A DNA stretch of 64,000 bases, from NCBI RefSeq assembly GCF_005280655.1, contig NZ_CP040058.1:1149001-1213000 (forward strand), in the 5' to 3' direction. Positions 43,431-52,047 of the stretch are shown one piece after another. The translations under genes and the position numbers were made by a program. Position 1 is the stretch's first letter; the number at the start of each line of letters is the position of its first letter. This DNA comes from Anaerostipes rhamnosivorans. GTDB taxonomy: Bacteria; Bacillota; Clostridia; Lachnospirales; Lachnospiraceae. The notes beneath the pieces were generated by a model, which was not told where the DNA came from, made no database searches, and was given only the letters and a program-made list of their open reading frames with translations.

Positions 43431-44597
43431 ATGACAGACTTATTAATATCATTATTTATTAAAAATAAAGACGACCTGAAAAACCATAAAGTCCGCCAGG
43501 CCTATGGAACCATGGGAGGAGCGGTCGGAATTTTCTGCAATGTTCTTTTATTTTCGGGCAAACTGACAGCAGGGATACTGACGGGAGCCATTTCTATCGT
43601 CGCGGATGCGTTCAACAATCTGTCTGACGCGGCATCCTCCATCATTACACTGGTGGGATTCCGCATGGCAGGACGCCCCGCAGACAAGGACCACCCATTC
43701 GGACACGGAAGGATCGAATATATTTCAGGATTGCTTGTATCTTTAGCGATCCTCCTGATGGGGTTTGAGCTTTTAAAATCCTCTGCAGAGAAGATCTTAA
43801 GCCCGGAAGCTATTATGTTCCGTCCACTTTCCATAGGGATCCTTGTCGTGTCGATTTTGGTGAAGTTCTGGATGGCAGGTTTCAATAAAAAGGTCGGCAA
43901 TCTGATTGATTCAGAGACCATGAAGGCTACAGCCACAGATAGTTTAAGTGACTGCGTGGCCACAACGGCAGTTCTCGGCGGAATGCTCATCTTCCGGTTC
44001 GCAGGAATCAATGTGGACGGTTATGTGGGGATCCTTGTAGCTGGATTTGTCATGTGGGCAGGATTCGGAGCAGCCCGGGATACTCTCTCGCCCCTGCTCG
44101 GGACAGCACCGGATATTGAACTGGTGGAAGACATACAAAATGAAGTGCTGAATAATGAGCTGATCGTGGGGGTTCATGATATCATTGTACATGACTACGG
44201 CCCGGGCCGCCGGATGATCTCACTTCATGCGGAGGTTCCCTATAATGTAGATATTCTGGAGGCCCATGACGTGATCGACAATATTGAATACCGCCTGATG
44301 CACAAATTCAACTGCGATGCCACGATCCATATGGATCCGATTGTCACCGATGACAAGGAGACCAATGAGGCAAGAGAACTGGTGGAGCGGATTGTCAATG
44401 AGTGCGGAAGTGAGCTGTCCATTCACGATTTCAGGATGGTGGAAGGAAAAACGCACAACAATTTGATTTTTGATCTGGTGGTGCCGTATGAGTACGACCA
44501 GGAAGTGGGAGATATCACGACGCATATCAGAAAGGAGATCAGGAAGCATCGGGACAATTACTTTGCAGTGATCAAAGTAGACCGGAGCTATATCTGA
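43431..44597 (+). CDS. Cation diffusion facilitator (CDF) metal efflux protein
   Basis: A 388-aa CDF transporter with six helices and a large C-terminal cytoplasmic part. Site A residues lie in AISIVADAFNNLSDAASSI and in ATDSLSDCVATTAVL. KDHPFGHGRIEYISG is the classic loop. The C-terminal ferredoxin-like domain is followed by an extra domain (about 300-388), longer than in short CDFs. Exports Zn2+/Fe2+/Mn2+-type metals. Followed by a MATE gene 8 bases later. Confidence 0.9.
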   Translation: MTDLLISLFIKNKDDLKNHKVRQAYGTMGGAVGIFCNVLLFSGKLTAGILTGAISIVADAFNNLSDAASSIITLVGFRMAGRPADKDHPFGHGRIEYISGLLVSLAILLMGFELLKSSAEKILSPEAIMFRPLSIGILVVSILVKFWMAGFNKKVGNLIDSETMKATATDSLSDCVATTAVLGGMLIFRFAGINVDGYVGILVAGFVMWAGFGAARDTLSPLLGTAPDIELVEDIQNEVLNNELIVGVHDIIVHDYGPGRRMISLHAEVPYNVDILEAHDVIDNIEYRLMHKFNCDATIHMDPIVTDDKETNEARELVERIVNECGSELSIHDFRMVEGKTHNNLIFDLVVPYEYDQEVGDITTHIRKEIRKHRDNYFAVIKVDRSYI

Positions 44598-44605
44598 GGG
44601 AAAAT

Positions 44606-45958
44606 ATGAGCGAACAACTGACCAATGACATGAGTGTGGGAAATCCTGCAAAGAAGCTGTTTTTCTTTGCGGTCCCCATTGTGCTGGGGAATCTGTTTCA
44701 GCAGCTGTATAACATCATAGATTCCATGGTGGTGGGAAGATTTGTTGGGGCACAGGCGCTGGCGGCAGTCGGTGCCTCCACTGCGATCGTATTTTTATTT
44801 GTTGCCGTGGCTACGGGCTCAAGCATCGGATATTCGGTTGTCATATCCCAGCTGTTTGGCGCAAAGGACCATGACCGAATGATGACAGCCATCTATACGG
44901 CCCTGATCTCTACCTTTGTGCTGGGCTTTTTATTGATGATCATCGGTGCAGTTGGAACAGAAGCAATCCTGGTGCTCATGAGGACACCGGCAGATATCTA
45001 TCAGGATGCGGCGGATTATCTGAGGATCTATATGTTCGGTCTTGTATTTTTATTTATGTACAATACTCTGAATGCGGTCTATAACTCCCTTGGTGCCTCA
45101 AAGATCCCACTGTATTTTTTAGCAGGATCCTCCGTTTTAAATATTGTTCTGGACTTGTATTTTGTCATTCAGCTTGGAATGGGAGTCACTGGCGTTGCAT
45201 GGGCGACACTGATCGCACAGGGGCTTGCGGCGGTCATTTCTTTTATCAATCTTCTGTTCCGTCTGAAAGCTATGAAAACGGAAAAAAGGCCGGTGCTTTT
45301 TAATTATAAGATTCTTCTCCAGATGGGCAGGATTGCAGTTCCGTCCATGGTACAGCAGTCCATTGTCTCTTTTGGAATGGTGTTTGTCCAGAGCTTGGTC
45401 AACAGCTTCGGCTCTGTTGTACTGGCCGGATATACGGCAGCGACAAAGATTGATTCCATCGCCATCATGCCGATGGTGAACGTGGGAAATGCGGTATCCA
45501 CCTTTACAGCACAGAATATCGGGGCAAAGAAGCCGGAGCGGATCAGAGAAGGGCTGAAAGCCGGAAGACTGATGGCGGCCGGCATTGCTGTTGTGATCAC
45601 TGCCATTTTGTTTTTTAAAGGAGATGTGCTGGTGGCTCAGTTTGTGGATAAAGCGGTCAATGCCCAAGTCATTGCCGTGGGCGTGGACTATCTCAGAGTG
45701 GTTTCCGTGTTCTATGCACTGATGGGGCTTATGAATGTGGTCAATGCAGTCCTCAGGGGAGCAGGCGATGTCGGTGTTTTTATGGCGGGGACCCTGTGTA
45801 ATTTTGGGTGCAGAGTGGCTTTTGCATATATTCTGGCCCACTTTTTGGGGGCATCCGGAATCTGGTGGTCGATCCCGATCGGATGGGTCGTTGCGTTCAT
45901 GATCGGAACCATAAGATACCGGAGCGGAAAGTGGAAGGAAAAAGGAATTGTTGAGTGA
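44606..45958 (+). CDS. MATE-family efflux transporter
   Basis: A 450-aa multidrug/toxin extrusion protein with twelve helices in two halves: PIVLGNLFQQLYNIIDSMVVGRFVGAQALAAVGAS, then QSIVSFGMVFVQSLVNSFGSVVLAGYTAATKID. Probably Na+- or H+-coupled. Co-transcribed with the CDF gene. No regulator directly adjoins it. Confidence 0.92.
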   Translation: MSEQLTNDMSVGNPAKKLFFFAVPIVLGNLFQQLYNIIDSMVVGRFVGAQALAAVGASTAIVFLFVAVATGSSIGYSVVISQLFGAKDHDRMMTAIYTALISTFVLGFLLMIIGAVGTEAILVLMRTPADIYQDAADYLRIYMFGLVFLFMYNTLNAVYNSLGASKIPLYFLAGSSVLNIVLDLYFVIQLGMGVTGVAWATLIAQGLAAVISFINLLFRLKAMKTEKRPVLFNYKILLQMGRIAVPSMVQQSIVSFGMVFVQSLVNSFGSVVLAGYTAATKIDSIAIMPMVNVGNAVSTFTAQNIGAKKPERIREGLKAGRLMAAGIAVVITAILFFKGDVLVAQFVDKAVNAQVIAVGVDYLRVVSVFYALMGLMNVVNAVLRGAGDVGVFMAGTLCNFGCRVAFAYILAHFLGASGIWWSIPIGWVVAFMIGTIRYRSGKWKEKGIVE

Positions 45959-46018
45959 GGAAAAGATTGTAAAGGATCTGGAAACGAGATATAATAACAA
46001 AAAGGTGCCCTTTATAGT

Positions 46019-46200
46019 ATGACATTTTCTACATGATTTCCGTTCGGCTCTTAAAATGCCTCACTCCAATCATGTAGAAAATGGACGTAATGTCTGCTGG
46101 AGAAGGGCTTCTGTCAAAAAGGAGCCACTTTTCGAAAGTTATTCACCACTATTGGAGGAGCGCATTTCAAAAGCGCAACGGAAATAGTGGTGAATAACTC
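46019..46200. repeat. Cap-hairpin repeats (family A), two units head to head
   Basis: Unit 1: 16-bp perfect stem 46023-46038 with 46068-46083 around a 29-nt cap. Unit 2 in the opposite direction: 17-bp perfect stem 46137-46153 with 46183-46199 around the reverse-complement cap. The 46081-46200 part is the near-identical reverse complement of 15820-15943. No gene lies between 45959 and 46345. Confidence 0.88.
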
Positions 46201-46312
46201 ATGACATGTTCCACATGATTTCCGTTCAGTTCTTAGAATGCATCACTCCAATCATGTAGAACATGGACGTAGTGTCTGCTGGATAAGGATGACAGTTAAA
46301 CAGAAGGTGACA
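46201..46312. repeat. Cap-hairpin repeat (family A), third unit
   Basis: Stem starting CATGTTCCACATGATT pairs with AATCATGTAGAACATG (one mismatch) around a 29-nt cap starting TCCGTTCAGTTCTTAGAATG, then the tail GGACGTAGTGTCTGCTGGA. Matches 16142-16262 in reverse. Confidence 0.88.
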
Positions 46313-46345
46313 TACTACCAGTAGAAGAACAGTTGGAGGCAATGA

Positions 46346-46717
46346 ATGATGGAAAATCGCATTAAAATTCACAGAGAAAATTTTGAGTATTTGCCGAAAC
46401 GGTTTGTAGATAAGATAGAGATGGATCTTGAGTATCTGGTAAAGTCACAAATTCCAGGTTTAAAAGCTGTTTACTTATTCGGAAGCTGCGCGCGTGGAGA
46501 TTTACGGAGCGGAAGTGACGTGGATTTACTGATACTCACAGAGAAAAAGCTGGAAGACAGGACATTGGCTGCTGATATCAGATGGACTTTGGATGAGGAA
46601 ATGTCAGGTGTTGCCACAGACGTAGTTTATGCCAATGAGGAATCGATAAAAGAGAATACAGTCTTTAAAAATATTATGAACAGGGATAAAAAATTAATAT
46701 TGGAGGTGGTTAAATGA
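46346..46717 (+). CDS. MNT-type minimal nucleotidyltransferase (antitoxin-like)
   Basis: A 123-aa pol-beta-fold nucleotidyltransferase. Motif LFGSCARGDLRSGSDVDLLIL contains G46-S47, D58 and D60; the third carboxylate is D92 in ATDVVYANE. The full catalytic set is thus present. In MNT/HEPN modules such enzymes AMPylate or otherwise silence the HEPN toxin. Overlaps the HEPN gene by 4 bases (ATGA). Immediately downstream of the repeat block. Confidence 0.9.
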   Translation: MMENRIKIHRENFEYLPKRFVDKIEMDLEYLVKSQIPGLKAVYLFGSCARGDLRSGSDVDLLILTEKKLEDRTLAADIRWTLDEEMSGVATDVVYANEESIKENTVFKNIMNRDKKLILEVVK

Positions 46718-47109
46718 TAAAAAACAATTATTTGGACATTGCGAAAAATGATCTGGCTTATCTTGAATCTGTTCTTGCCAGCGGTAACACATTTTATAAT
46801 CAGCTCGCAGTACAGTGCCAACAGGTGGCAGAGAAATATTTAAAAGGATATTTAGAAGCATGTTTTTTGGATGAAGATGTGTCTGATCTATTGAGGAAAC
46901 ATAATATGAAAAAGATCGCATCCAGAATGAATAGCTGGAAACCAGAACTTAGTCTCGATACCGTTGGACTTGCATATTTAACAGATTTTTATTATGATGC
47001 AAGGTATCCGGGGGATGATTTTTATACTGTCACAAAAGAAGATTTTGAAAAATGCCAGAGTATTATGTACGACACTATTTCGAAACTTAACGAGCTTCCA
47101 ATCAATTAG
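46714..47109 (+). CDS. HEPN-domain protein (toxin-like partner of MNT)
   Basis: A 131-aa all-helical HEPN protein of the PF05168 type: NDLAYLESVLASGNTFYNQLAVQCQQVAEKYLKGYL, then LLRKHNMKKI and FYYDARYPGDDF. The Rx4-6H ribonuclease motif of HepT-like toxins is not visible, so activity is uncertain. It may be a non-nucleolytic HEPN, or the pair may act in another role such as substrate binding for the nucleotidyltransferase. Confidence 0.88.
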   Translation: MIKNNYLDIAKNDLAYLESVLASGNTFYNQLAVQCQQVAEKYLKGYLEACFLDEDVSDLLRKHNMKKIASRMNSWKPELSLDTVGLAYLTDFYYDARYPGDDFYTVTKEDFEKCQSIMYDTISKLNELPIN

Positions 47110-47132
47110 CAAAATAGAATCAGGGGGAGAAG

Positions 47133-47486
47133 ATGCCAATTATATTAAAAGCCTATCAGGATATTTCAAACAAACAGGTGATCGCAAATGTGTTTTCCAA
47201 TCTGTTGGCAGACCCTGCCGGAGACCGGATAACAAATGATTATGTATTGACTTTGACCGATGAGGAACTAATGATCGAGCAGATCGGATATTCTGAATGG
47301 GGTGCTGTGCCGGAAGTCCGTCAGACAAAATGCCTGAAACGGGATAAGATTGAGAATGTCAGGCTGGAAGATGAAAATAAAATTGTGATCAAGACAACAA
47401 ATGATCCAAAGGAGATGGTATTTCTTTATAAAGCACCGCAGAAAGAGTTTGCACAGAAGCTCTGCCAGGAATTTTTGAAGGAGTGA
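47133..47486 (+). CDS. Hypothetical protein, beta-rich (PH-like) appearance
   Basis: A 117-aa soluble protein with alternating short strands (DYVLTLTDEELMIEQIG, NKIVIKTTNDPKEMVFLY) and one C-terminal helix (QKEFAQKLCQEFLKE). This suggests a bacterial PH-like fold, by eye only. It follows the HEPN gene after 23 bases with GGGGGAG, so it may be the third member of that module. No family recognised. Confidence 0.6.
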   Translation: MPIILKAYQDISNKQVIANVFSNLLADPAGDRITNDYVLTLTDEELMIEQIGYSEWGAVPEVRQTKCLKRDKIENVRLEDENKIVIKTTNDPKEMVFLYKAPQKEFAQKLCQEFLKE

Positions 47487-47502
47487 CAAGGGGATACGGC
47501 CA

Positions 47503-47539
47503 AAAGGGAGCAGATATTAGTTTATCTGCTCCCTTTTTC
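47503..47539 (+). terminator. Terminator of the MNT/HEPN operon
   Basis: AAGGGAGCAGATA pairs with TATCTGCTCCCTT, followed by TTTC. Confidence 0.9.
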
Positions 47540-47578
47540 TATTGTTATATTACCATAAAATGACTGTTTTTTCAAGTC

Positions 47579-47607
47579 TTGTGATCCCATAGCCGCAGCA
47601 GTATAAT
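47579..47607 (+). promoter_or_regulatory. Promoter of the hypothetical pair
   Basis: TTGTGA (47579-47584) and TATAAT (47602-47607), 17-bp spacer. Confidence 0.65.
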
Positions 47608-47639
47608 AAGTCTCCAAGCAAAAGGAAGGGGGGCACCTT

Positions 47640-48185
47640 ATGGAAGAAAATATTTATGAACTGCTGACAAAGAAAAAGGAATCTGAGGAACTCCGGGCCA
47701 TGGAAGTCTGCAATGAGAAGACTTATGAGAAATTTGGGCTGAGTTTGTCACAAGAACAGGCAAAAGAATTGATCGCAGGAAGAAACGCAAGTCTTAAAAA
47801 GTATCAACGGGTGGAGTTTGGCAAGGGAATTCTTGACAAACTCATGTATGTATTCTGTGATTCCCAGTATATAGACCAGGGGAATTACGCCCAAGTACTG
47901 GAAAGACTCCAGGATATCTTTTACCGTTTTAAAAATGAATCTATGGACCGGTTGACAGATGATGAGTTGCTGGAATTCATGAGGGAGCAGTACGAGAATG
48001 TGTGTTTCGGAGATCTGGACTATCTGGAAAATACCTGCCTGGAGAGATTTTCACGGGCTATACGGGCAGGATATGACGGCTGCAGGAAAAGCGGGGGAAA
48101 AGGTGAATACGGACAGTTCAGCGAGGAGCAGCGCTGGGACAGTGAACTCTATATGGATGTGCTAAAGGAAATGTTCTGGGAATAA
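47640..48185 (+). CDS. Conserved hypothetical protein (DUF6323-like)
   Basis: A 181-aa soluble, mostly helical protein. Landmarks are FGLSLSQEQAKELIAGRNASL, VEFGKGILDKLMYVFCDSQYI and an aromatic C-terminus ending KEMFWE. I associate it with the DUF6323 family of Clostridia with limited certainty. Its own promoter starts a two-gene unit with the next gene. Confidence 0.65.
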   Translation: MEENIYELLTKKKESEELRAMEVCNEKTYEKFGLSLSQEQAKELIAGRNASLKKYQRVEFGKGILDKLMYVFCDSQYIDQGNYAQVLERLQDIFYRFKNESMDRLTDDELLEFMREQYENVCFGDLDYLENTCLERFSRAIRAGYDGCRKSGGKGEYGQFSEEQRWDSELYMDVLKEMFWE

Positions 48186-48213
48186 GGGGAAAAGATATAG
48201 GAAGGGAGCAGCT

Positions 48214-49050
48214 ATGGAATATCAGTTGGAAGAATTACTTCCGGTTACAGCCGGATTGGCCGAAAAGTTCACGTCAAAGGAAAGCAGTTCTGTCACCTAT
48301 GAGACAGCACAGATGCTGATGGAGGCAGTGATTTATTGTATCAACGAATGTGAAAGAGACGGAGGCTTCGCGCTGCGGTCCGGTAAGGGGCTTCGTGCCA
48401 TGGAAGCCTATCAAATAGGGTATGAAAAGGTGGTAAAAAAAGCAAAGAAAGCGAAGGCTGTCTACGACCGCCTGACTGCGGACTTTGAGGACTACGGGTG
48501 CAGCAATTACAGGGATACATTGATCATCGGCATGCCGGAATTCTTTCTTCGCTATGACGCCAGATTCTGCCCTCAGGACCACATCCTGACACTGGATTAT
48601 CCGGCCATGAACAGCAGCAGGGAGGACAGCGGGGTCCGCCTTATTTATGAGTATCTCTGCCATGTGGAAGCAGAGAAGCGGTTTTTAGACTGCTTTGACA
48701 GACGGGCAGTAACAGATCTGATGAGAAACCTAGAAGAGAAGCAGGAGATCTATTATATGGGCAATATCTGTTCTCTGGTCCTGTTCCAGTCCATTGGATG
48801 TTTTGTCACAAAAAAGCAGCTGTCGAACCTGATCCTGACAAGAACAGACACCGAAGAAATACGCAGATTTTTTCTGGATGACACCGTGGAACAAATGGAA
48901 GATAAATTGCGGGAGATGATCGGTTTTATGGTCAAGCAGGCAGGACTTTCAGGACAGCAGAATTATTTTCAAAAAGAGGGAAAAGAATTTGCCGTGCGCA
49001 TCCATAATGCGATAGAGTACGATGTGATGGATACGTTGTTTTTAATTTAA
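48214..49050 (+). CDS. Conserved hypothetical protein (DUF6179-like)
   Basis: A 278-aa soluble, helical protein without signal or membrane segments. Segments such as ALRSGKGLRAMEAYQIGYEKVV and LDYPAMNSSREDSGVRLIYEYL recur in Lachnospiraceae hypotheticals (DUF6179-like). It is paired with the preceding gene, which suggests that the two act together. No function is known to me. Confidence 0.65.
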   Translation: MEYQLEELLPVTAGLAEKFTSKESSSVTYETAQMLMEAVIYCINECERDGGFALRSGKGLRAMEAYQIGYEKVVKKAKKAKAVYDRLTADFEDYGCSNYRDTLIIGMPEFFLRYDARFCPQDHILTLDYPAMNSSREDSGVRLIYEYLCHVEAEKRFLDCFDRRAVTDLMRNLEEKQEIYYMGNICSLVLFQSIGCFVTKKQLSNLILTRTDTEEIRRFFLDDTVEQMEDKLREMIGFMVKQAGLSGQQNYFQKEGKEFAVRIHNAIEYDVMDTLFLI

Positions 49051-49065
49051 CCAGATTTTTAGGAC

Positions 49066-49092
49066 ACTTTTTTTAACTGCCTGCATATATTA
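49066..49092 (+). promoter_or_regulatory. Candidate sigma-K-type promoter of the amidase
   Basis: CATATATTA at 49084-49092 fits the -10 box CATAnnnTA, with AC at 49066-49067 sixteen bases before it, matching the late mother-cell sigma-K pattern. Confidence 0.45.
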
Positions 49093-49120
49093 GCAAAAGG
49101 AAGTTGATTAGAGGAATTTT

Positions 49121-49882
49121 ATGGCAGGCGTAATTTTAGATGCTGGGCACGGCGGATTTGACAATGGTGCCCAGTTTAATGGAAGAAGAGAAAAAGATGA
49201 TACATTGAGGCTTACCCTGGCAGTAGGGGAGGCTTTGAGAGAAAGAGGAGTTCCGGTCCAGTATACCAGGCAGACCGATATCTATCAGTCCCCGACGGAA
49301 AAAGCCAGGATTGGAAATGAGAGCGGAGCGGATTTTTTTGTGTCTATCCACAGGAACTCCAGTCCCCTTCCAAATACTTATAGCGGTGTGGAGACGTTGG
49401 TGTACAATGACAGCGGGATCAAGGCAGAGATGGCCAGGAATGTAAACCGAAGACTGAGTGAGGTGGGATTTAATGATTTGGGAGTGAAAGAACGCCCCGG
49501 ACTTGCGGTGCTCAGAAGGACGAATATCCCTGCGATTTTGATCGAAGTTGGTTTCATCAACACAGAAAAGGATAATGAACTGTTTGATTCAAGGTTCAAT
49601 GACATTGCGAATGCCATCGCCGACGGGATCGTTGATACGATCGGATCAGGGCAGCAGGAGCTTGCCAGCACCTATCGGGTACAGATCGGACTGTTCCGGA
49701 ACCTTTCCAACGCACAGTATGCGTTAAATGAAGCTCTGTCCCAGGGATTTGACGGGGAGATTGTGTACCAGGAGCCCTTTTATGCCGTACAGCTGGGAGA
49801 ATTTAAGACATTAGATGAAGCAGTACAACTTGAAAATGAATTGAAGCGAAGAGGATATGACACTCTGGTCATTAAAAAATAA
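49121..49882 (+). CDS. N-acetylmuramoyl-L-alanine amidase with SPOR domain (CwlC-like)
   Basis: A 253-aa zinc amidase (Amidase_3). Ligands H10, E24 and H77 and catalytic E142 are in DAGHGG, GRREKDD, VSIHRNSS and ILIEVGFIN. A C-terminal SPOR domain (about 177-253: YRVQIGLFRNLSNAQYALNEAL, FYAVQLGEFKTLDEA) binds denuded peptidoglycan. No signal peptide is present. Size, layout and lack of export match Bacillus CwlC, which lyses the mother cell late in sporulation; the sigma-K-like promoter agrees. Confidence 0.9.
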   Translation: MAGVILDAGHGGFDNGAQFNGRREKDDTLRLTLAVGEALRERGVPVQYTRQTDIYQSPTEKARIGNESGADFFVSIHRNSSPLPNTYSGVETLVYNDSGIKAEMARNVNRRLSEVGFNDLGVKERPGLAVLRRTNIPAILIEVGFINTEKDNELFDSRFNDIANAIADGIVDTIGSGQQELASTYRVQIGLFRNLSNAQYALNEALSQGFDGEIVYQEPFYAVQLGEFKTLDEAVQLENELKRRGYDTLVIKK

Positions 49883-49894
49883 GGAGGATATGAT

Positions 49895-50707
49895 TTGTTT
49901 TATGTGAGATCAACGGACGGAATAAAAATATCAGTTTACGATTATAATCCATTTGGTGAGGAAACTGTTGTTTTGATCCACGGATGGCCCTTGTCCCACC
50001 TGATGTATGAATATCAGATCGAACTTTTATGCCAATGCGGCTACCGGGTCGTAACTCTGGATCTGAGAGGGTTTGGAAACTCGGATACTCCCTGCTTTGG
50101 CTACTCCTATGATCAAATGTCACAGGATATTTTCCAGGTGGTCAGAAGGCTGAAATTAAAGAATTTTACGCTGGTGGGATTCTCCATGGGCGGCGCGATC
50201 GTCCTTCGTTATATGAGAAGATTCAAAAGCTTTGGCGTGAAAAAGCTCATTCTCTTGGCAGCGGCGGCACCGTCCTGGACAAAAAGAAAAGACTTCCCAT
50301 ATGGGCTGACCAGAGAATATGTCAACGAGCTAATCGAACTGGCAGAGACTGACCGGCCGCAGCTGTGCTATAATTTCAGCCATGAACAGCTGTTTGCAAG
50401 TCCCCAGTCAGATCCTGCCATAAACTGGTTTGAGCAAATCGCTCTCTCCGCATCGGGTTTGGGAACCATTCAAGCGGCAGTTTCTTTGAGAGACGAAGAC
50501 GGAAGAGAAGATCTGAAGACTGTTCATGTGCCTACTTGGATTATCCACGGTAAAAAGGACGTTGTGGTGTCAAATGATCTGGTAAGGATCCAGCAGGAAA
50601 GTATCTGTGATTCCAAGCTGATACAGCTGGATGACAGCGGACACGGTATTGTGTACGATCAGCTGGAGTTATTTAACAAGTATTTTATGAAGGCGATCAG
50701 AGCATAA
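49895..50707 (+). CDS. Alpha/beta hydrolase (chloroperoxidase/esterase-like)
   Basis: A 270-aa cytosolic hydrolase. Oxyanion segment VLIHGWPLSHLMYE, nucleophile elbow GFSMGGA, acid in GKKDVVVS and catalytic His in DDSGHGIV. It resembles the non-haem haloperoxidase-like esterases. Start is TTG at 49895 with AAGGAGG seven bases upstream. It follows the amidase by 12 bases and may be co-transcribed. Substrate unknown. Confidence 0.88.
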   Translation: MFYVRSTDGIKISVYDYNPFGEETVVLIHGWPLSHLMYEYQIELLCQCGYRVVTLDLRGFGNSDTPCFGYSYDQMSQDIFQVVRRLKLKNFTLVGFSMGGAIVLRYMRRFKSFGVKKLILLAAAAPSWTKRKDFPYGLTREYVNELIELAETDRPQLCYNFSHEQLFASPQSDPAINWFEQIALSASGLGTIQAAVSLRDEDGREDLKTVHVPTWIIHGKKDVVVSNDLVRIQQESICDSKLIQLDDSGHGIVYDQLELFNKYFMKAIRA

Positions 50708-50721
50708 GCGGCGGATGGAAA

Positions 50722-50797
50722 GGCTGTTATAAAATGAAATGTTTCATACAGGTTATCAGAGCTTGTTGAAATCTTACATTTTGTAACAGCCCTTTTT
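50722..50797 (+). terminator. Long-loop Rho-independent terminator
   Basis: GGCTGTTATAAAATG pairs with CATTTTGTAACAGCC (one mismatch) across a long loop, then CTTTTT. The rest of 50798-51048 holds no gene that I can support. Confidence 0.8.
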
Positions 50798-51006
50798 CAG
50801 TGTTAAAGGCGGAATCAAACTGTGATATATCTAGTCTGTTTAACTTTTTTTAAGATGATTCAAAAGTAGGTTTCGCAGCTACCCTGATTTGTATCCTTCT
50901 TGTCCTGTTTGAGATTAACTTAAATGTAAAACAGATACGCTGATTATCGCCTAAACACTAGGGTTATAAGCAATGATGTAGAGTTTTAGAGCCTAGTTTA
51001 CTACTA

Positions 51007-51017
51007 ATTTACCACTT
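51007..51017. repeat. Left short direct repeat flanking ICE remnant
   Basis: ATTTACCACTT, repeated at 52345-52355 with further similarity (ACTT followed by N-C-N-AAAG). Possible attachment-site remnant. Confidence 0.45.
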
Positions 51018-51048
51018 ACGAAAGAACTTTGATATGACTACACAAATT

Positions 51049-51072
51049 AGACACCTTATTGGTGTCTTTTTA
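51049..51072 (+). terminator. Small intrinsic terminator
   Basis: AGACACC-TTATT-GGTGTCT stem-loop followed by TTTTATTT. Confidence 0.7.
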
Positions 51073-51147
51073 TTTGGGAAAAGCGGTCAATCATATAGAC
51101 TAACCGCTGTGGTACATTGCATATTTAGCTGACAAACTGAAAGTTGT

Positions 51148-51453
51148 CTATTGTTTATTTCTTCTACAATATGTACCAGAAGCGACAAAAACTAATAGCA
51201 ATAATATAAGAATACATGGTAATCCTACACGAACAGCAAATGCTTCTGTGTCAATATATCCCGTTATTCCAATCACTATTGCCACCCCAAAACAAAACAC
51301 GGAAAAACACCTGTTCAATCTTTTTTCATCGTACTTTGCTTTATCTTCATTACTCGCAGTATTATATCCAGCGATAAGATAGCCACCTTTACCAAACGCA
51401 AACACTATTCCCATTATTGCAAATACCACTGTAAGAATTATTATCACAATCAT
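51148..51453 (-). CDS. DUF3784-family membrane protein
   Basis: A 101-aa protein with three membrane segments. The conserved cytoplasmic loop GKGGYLIAGYNTASNEDKAKYDEKRL is the DUF3784 signature. AT-richer than the chromosomal genes. It lies inside the collapsed conjugative element and is probably surviving cargo. Function unknown. Confidence 0.85.
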   Translation of the reverse strand: MIVIIILTVVFAIMGIVFAFGKGGYLIAGYNTASNEDKAKYDEKRLNRCFSVFCFGVAIVIGITGYIDTEAFAVRVGLPCILILLLLVFVASGTYCRRNKQ

Positions 51454-51628
51454 TTTATTTGTCCCCTTCTCAACTTCAAATTTATAGAGATATTATACAG
51501 CTATTATGTAACACTGGCAATGGTATCATAGTCATATTAAAAATTTCTTTTTACTTATCTTCAAATGCGGATTCGTTTATTTCTGGAAACGCTTCTTGGG
51601 GGCTGTAGAACCTTTGAAGCTCCATATG

Positions 51629-51859
51629 GAAACACCGTACAACACCCTATTGGAAACCCAGCGCTGGCTCAAAGAGGATGGCGTATTATCTGCAGTCAAG
51701 GCGTTTCATTTATTAGAGTTCAACAAGGCGTTGGACGATTTAGAACGGATGGAAGATAAGCTGAAACAGGTCAGATTCAGTTCTGCGCTCGGCAACAAGC
51801 TGACAGGTCATTTACAGCGGATAGATCATGAAGAATTGATATTCCCATGTGCAGTATGA
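51629..51859 (+). CDS. Unrecognised fragment within ICE remnant
   Basis: From ATG 51629 the frame gives METPYNTLLETQRWLKEDG and a helical tail of about 76 aa; an in-frame start at 51596 is also possible. No ribosome site stands out. It looks like the end of a larger mobile-element protein. The coding call is weak. Confidence 0.35.
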   Translation, partial: ETPYNTLLETQRWLKEDGVLSAVKAFHLLEFNKALDDLERMEDKLKQVRFSSALGNKLTGHLQRIDHEELIFPCAV

Positions 51860-51875
51860 TATAAAGAAAGATTAG

Positions 51876-52043
51876 GTGGTTCTTATAGAAAAAAGCAACA
51901 GGGATATTCCAGTATAGGAGCGTTACACGCTGACCATAGAAGAAGCGTCACGCTACTTCCTCATTGGAGAAAACAAAATGCGGAAACTGGTGGAAGAAAA
52001 TAGAAATGCAGGCAGGCTCTTTCCCATGCGGAAAGGAGCATGA
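51876..52043 (+). pseudogene. xis: Excisionase (Tn916 Xis-type) remnant
   Basis: The frame reads DIPV, stop, [20 protein letters not shown], then [12 protein letters not shown]. This matches the Tn916-family excisionase start [28 protein letters not shown] as I recall it. The tryptophan codon has become TAG (51915-51917), and the C-terminal third is replaced by LFPMRKGA and a stop. The directionality factor is therefore dead. Confidence 0.8.
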
Positions 52044-52047
52044 TAGC

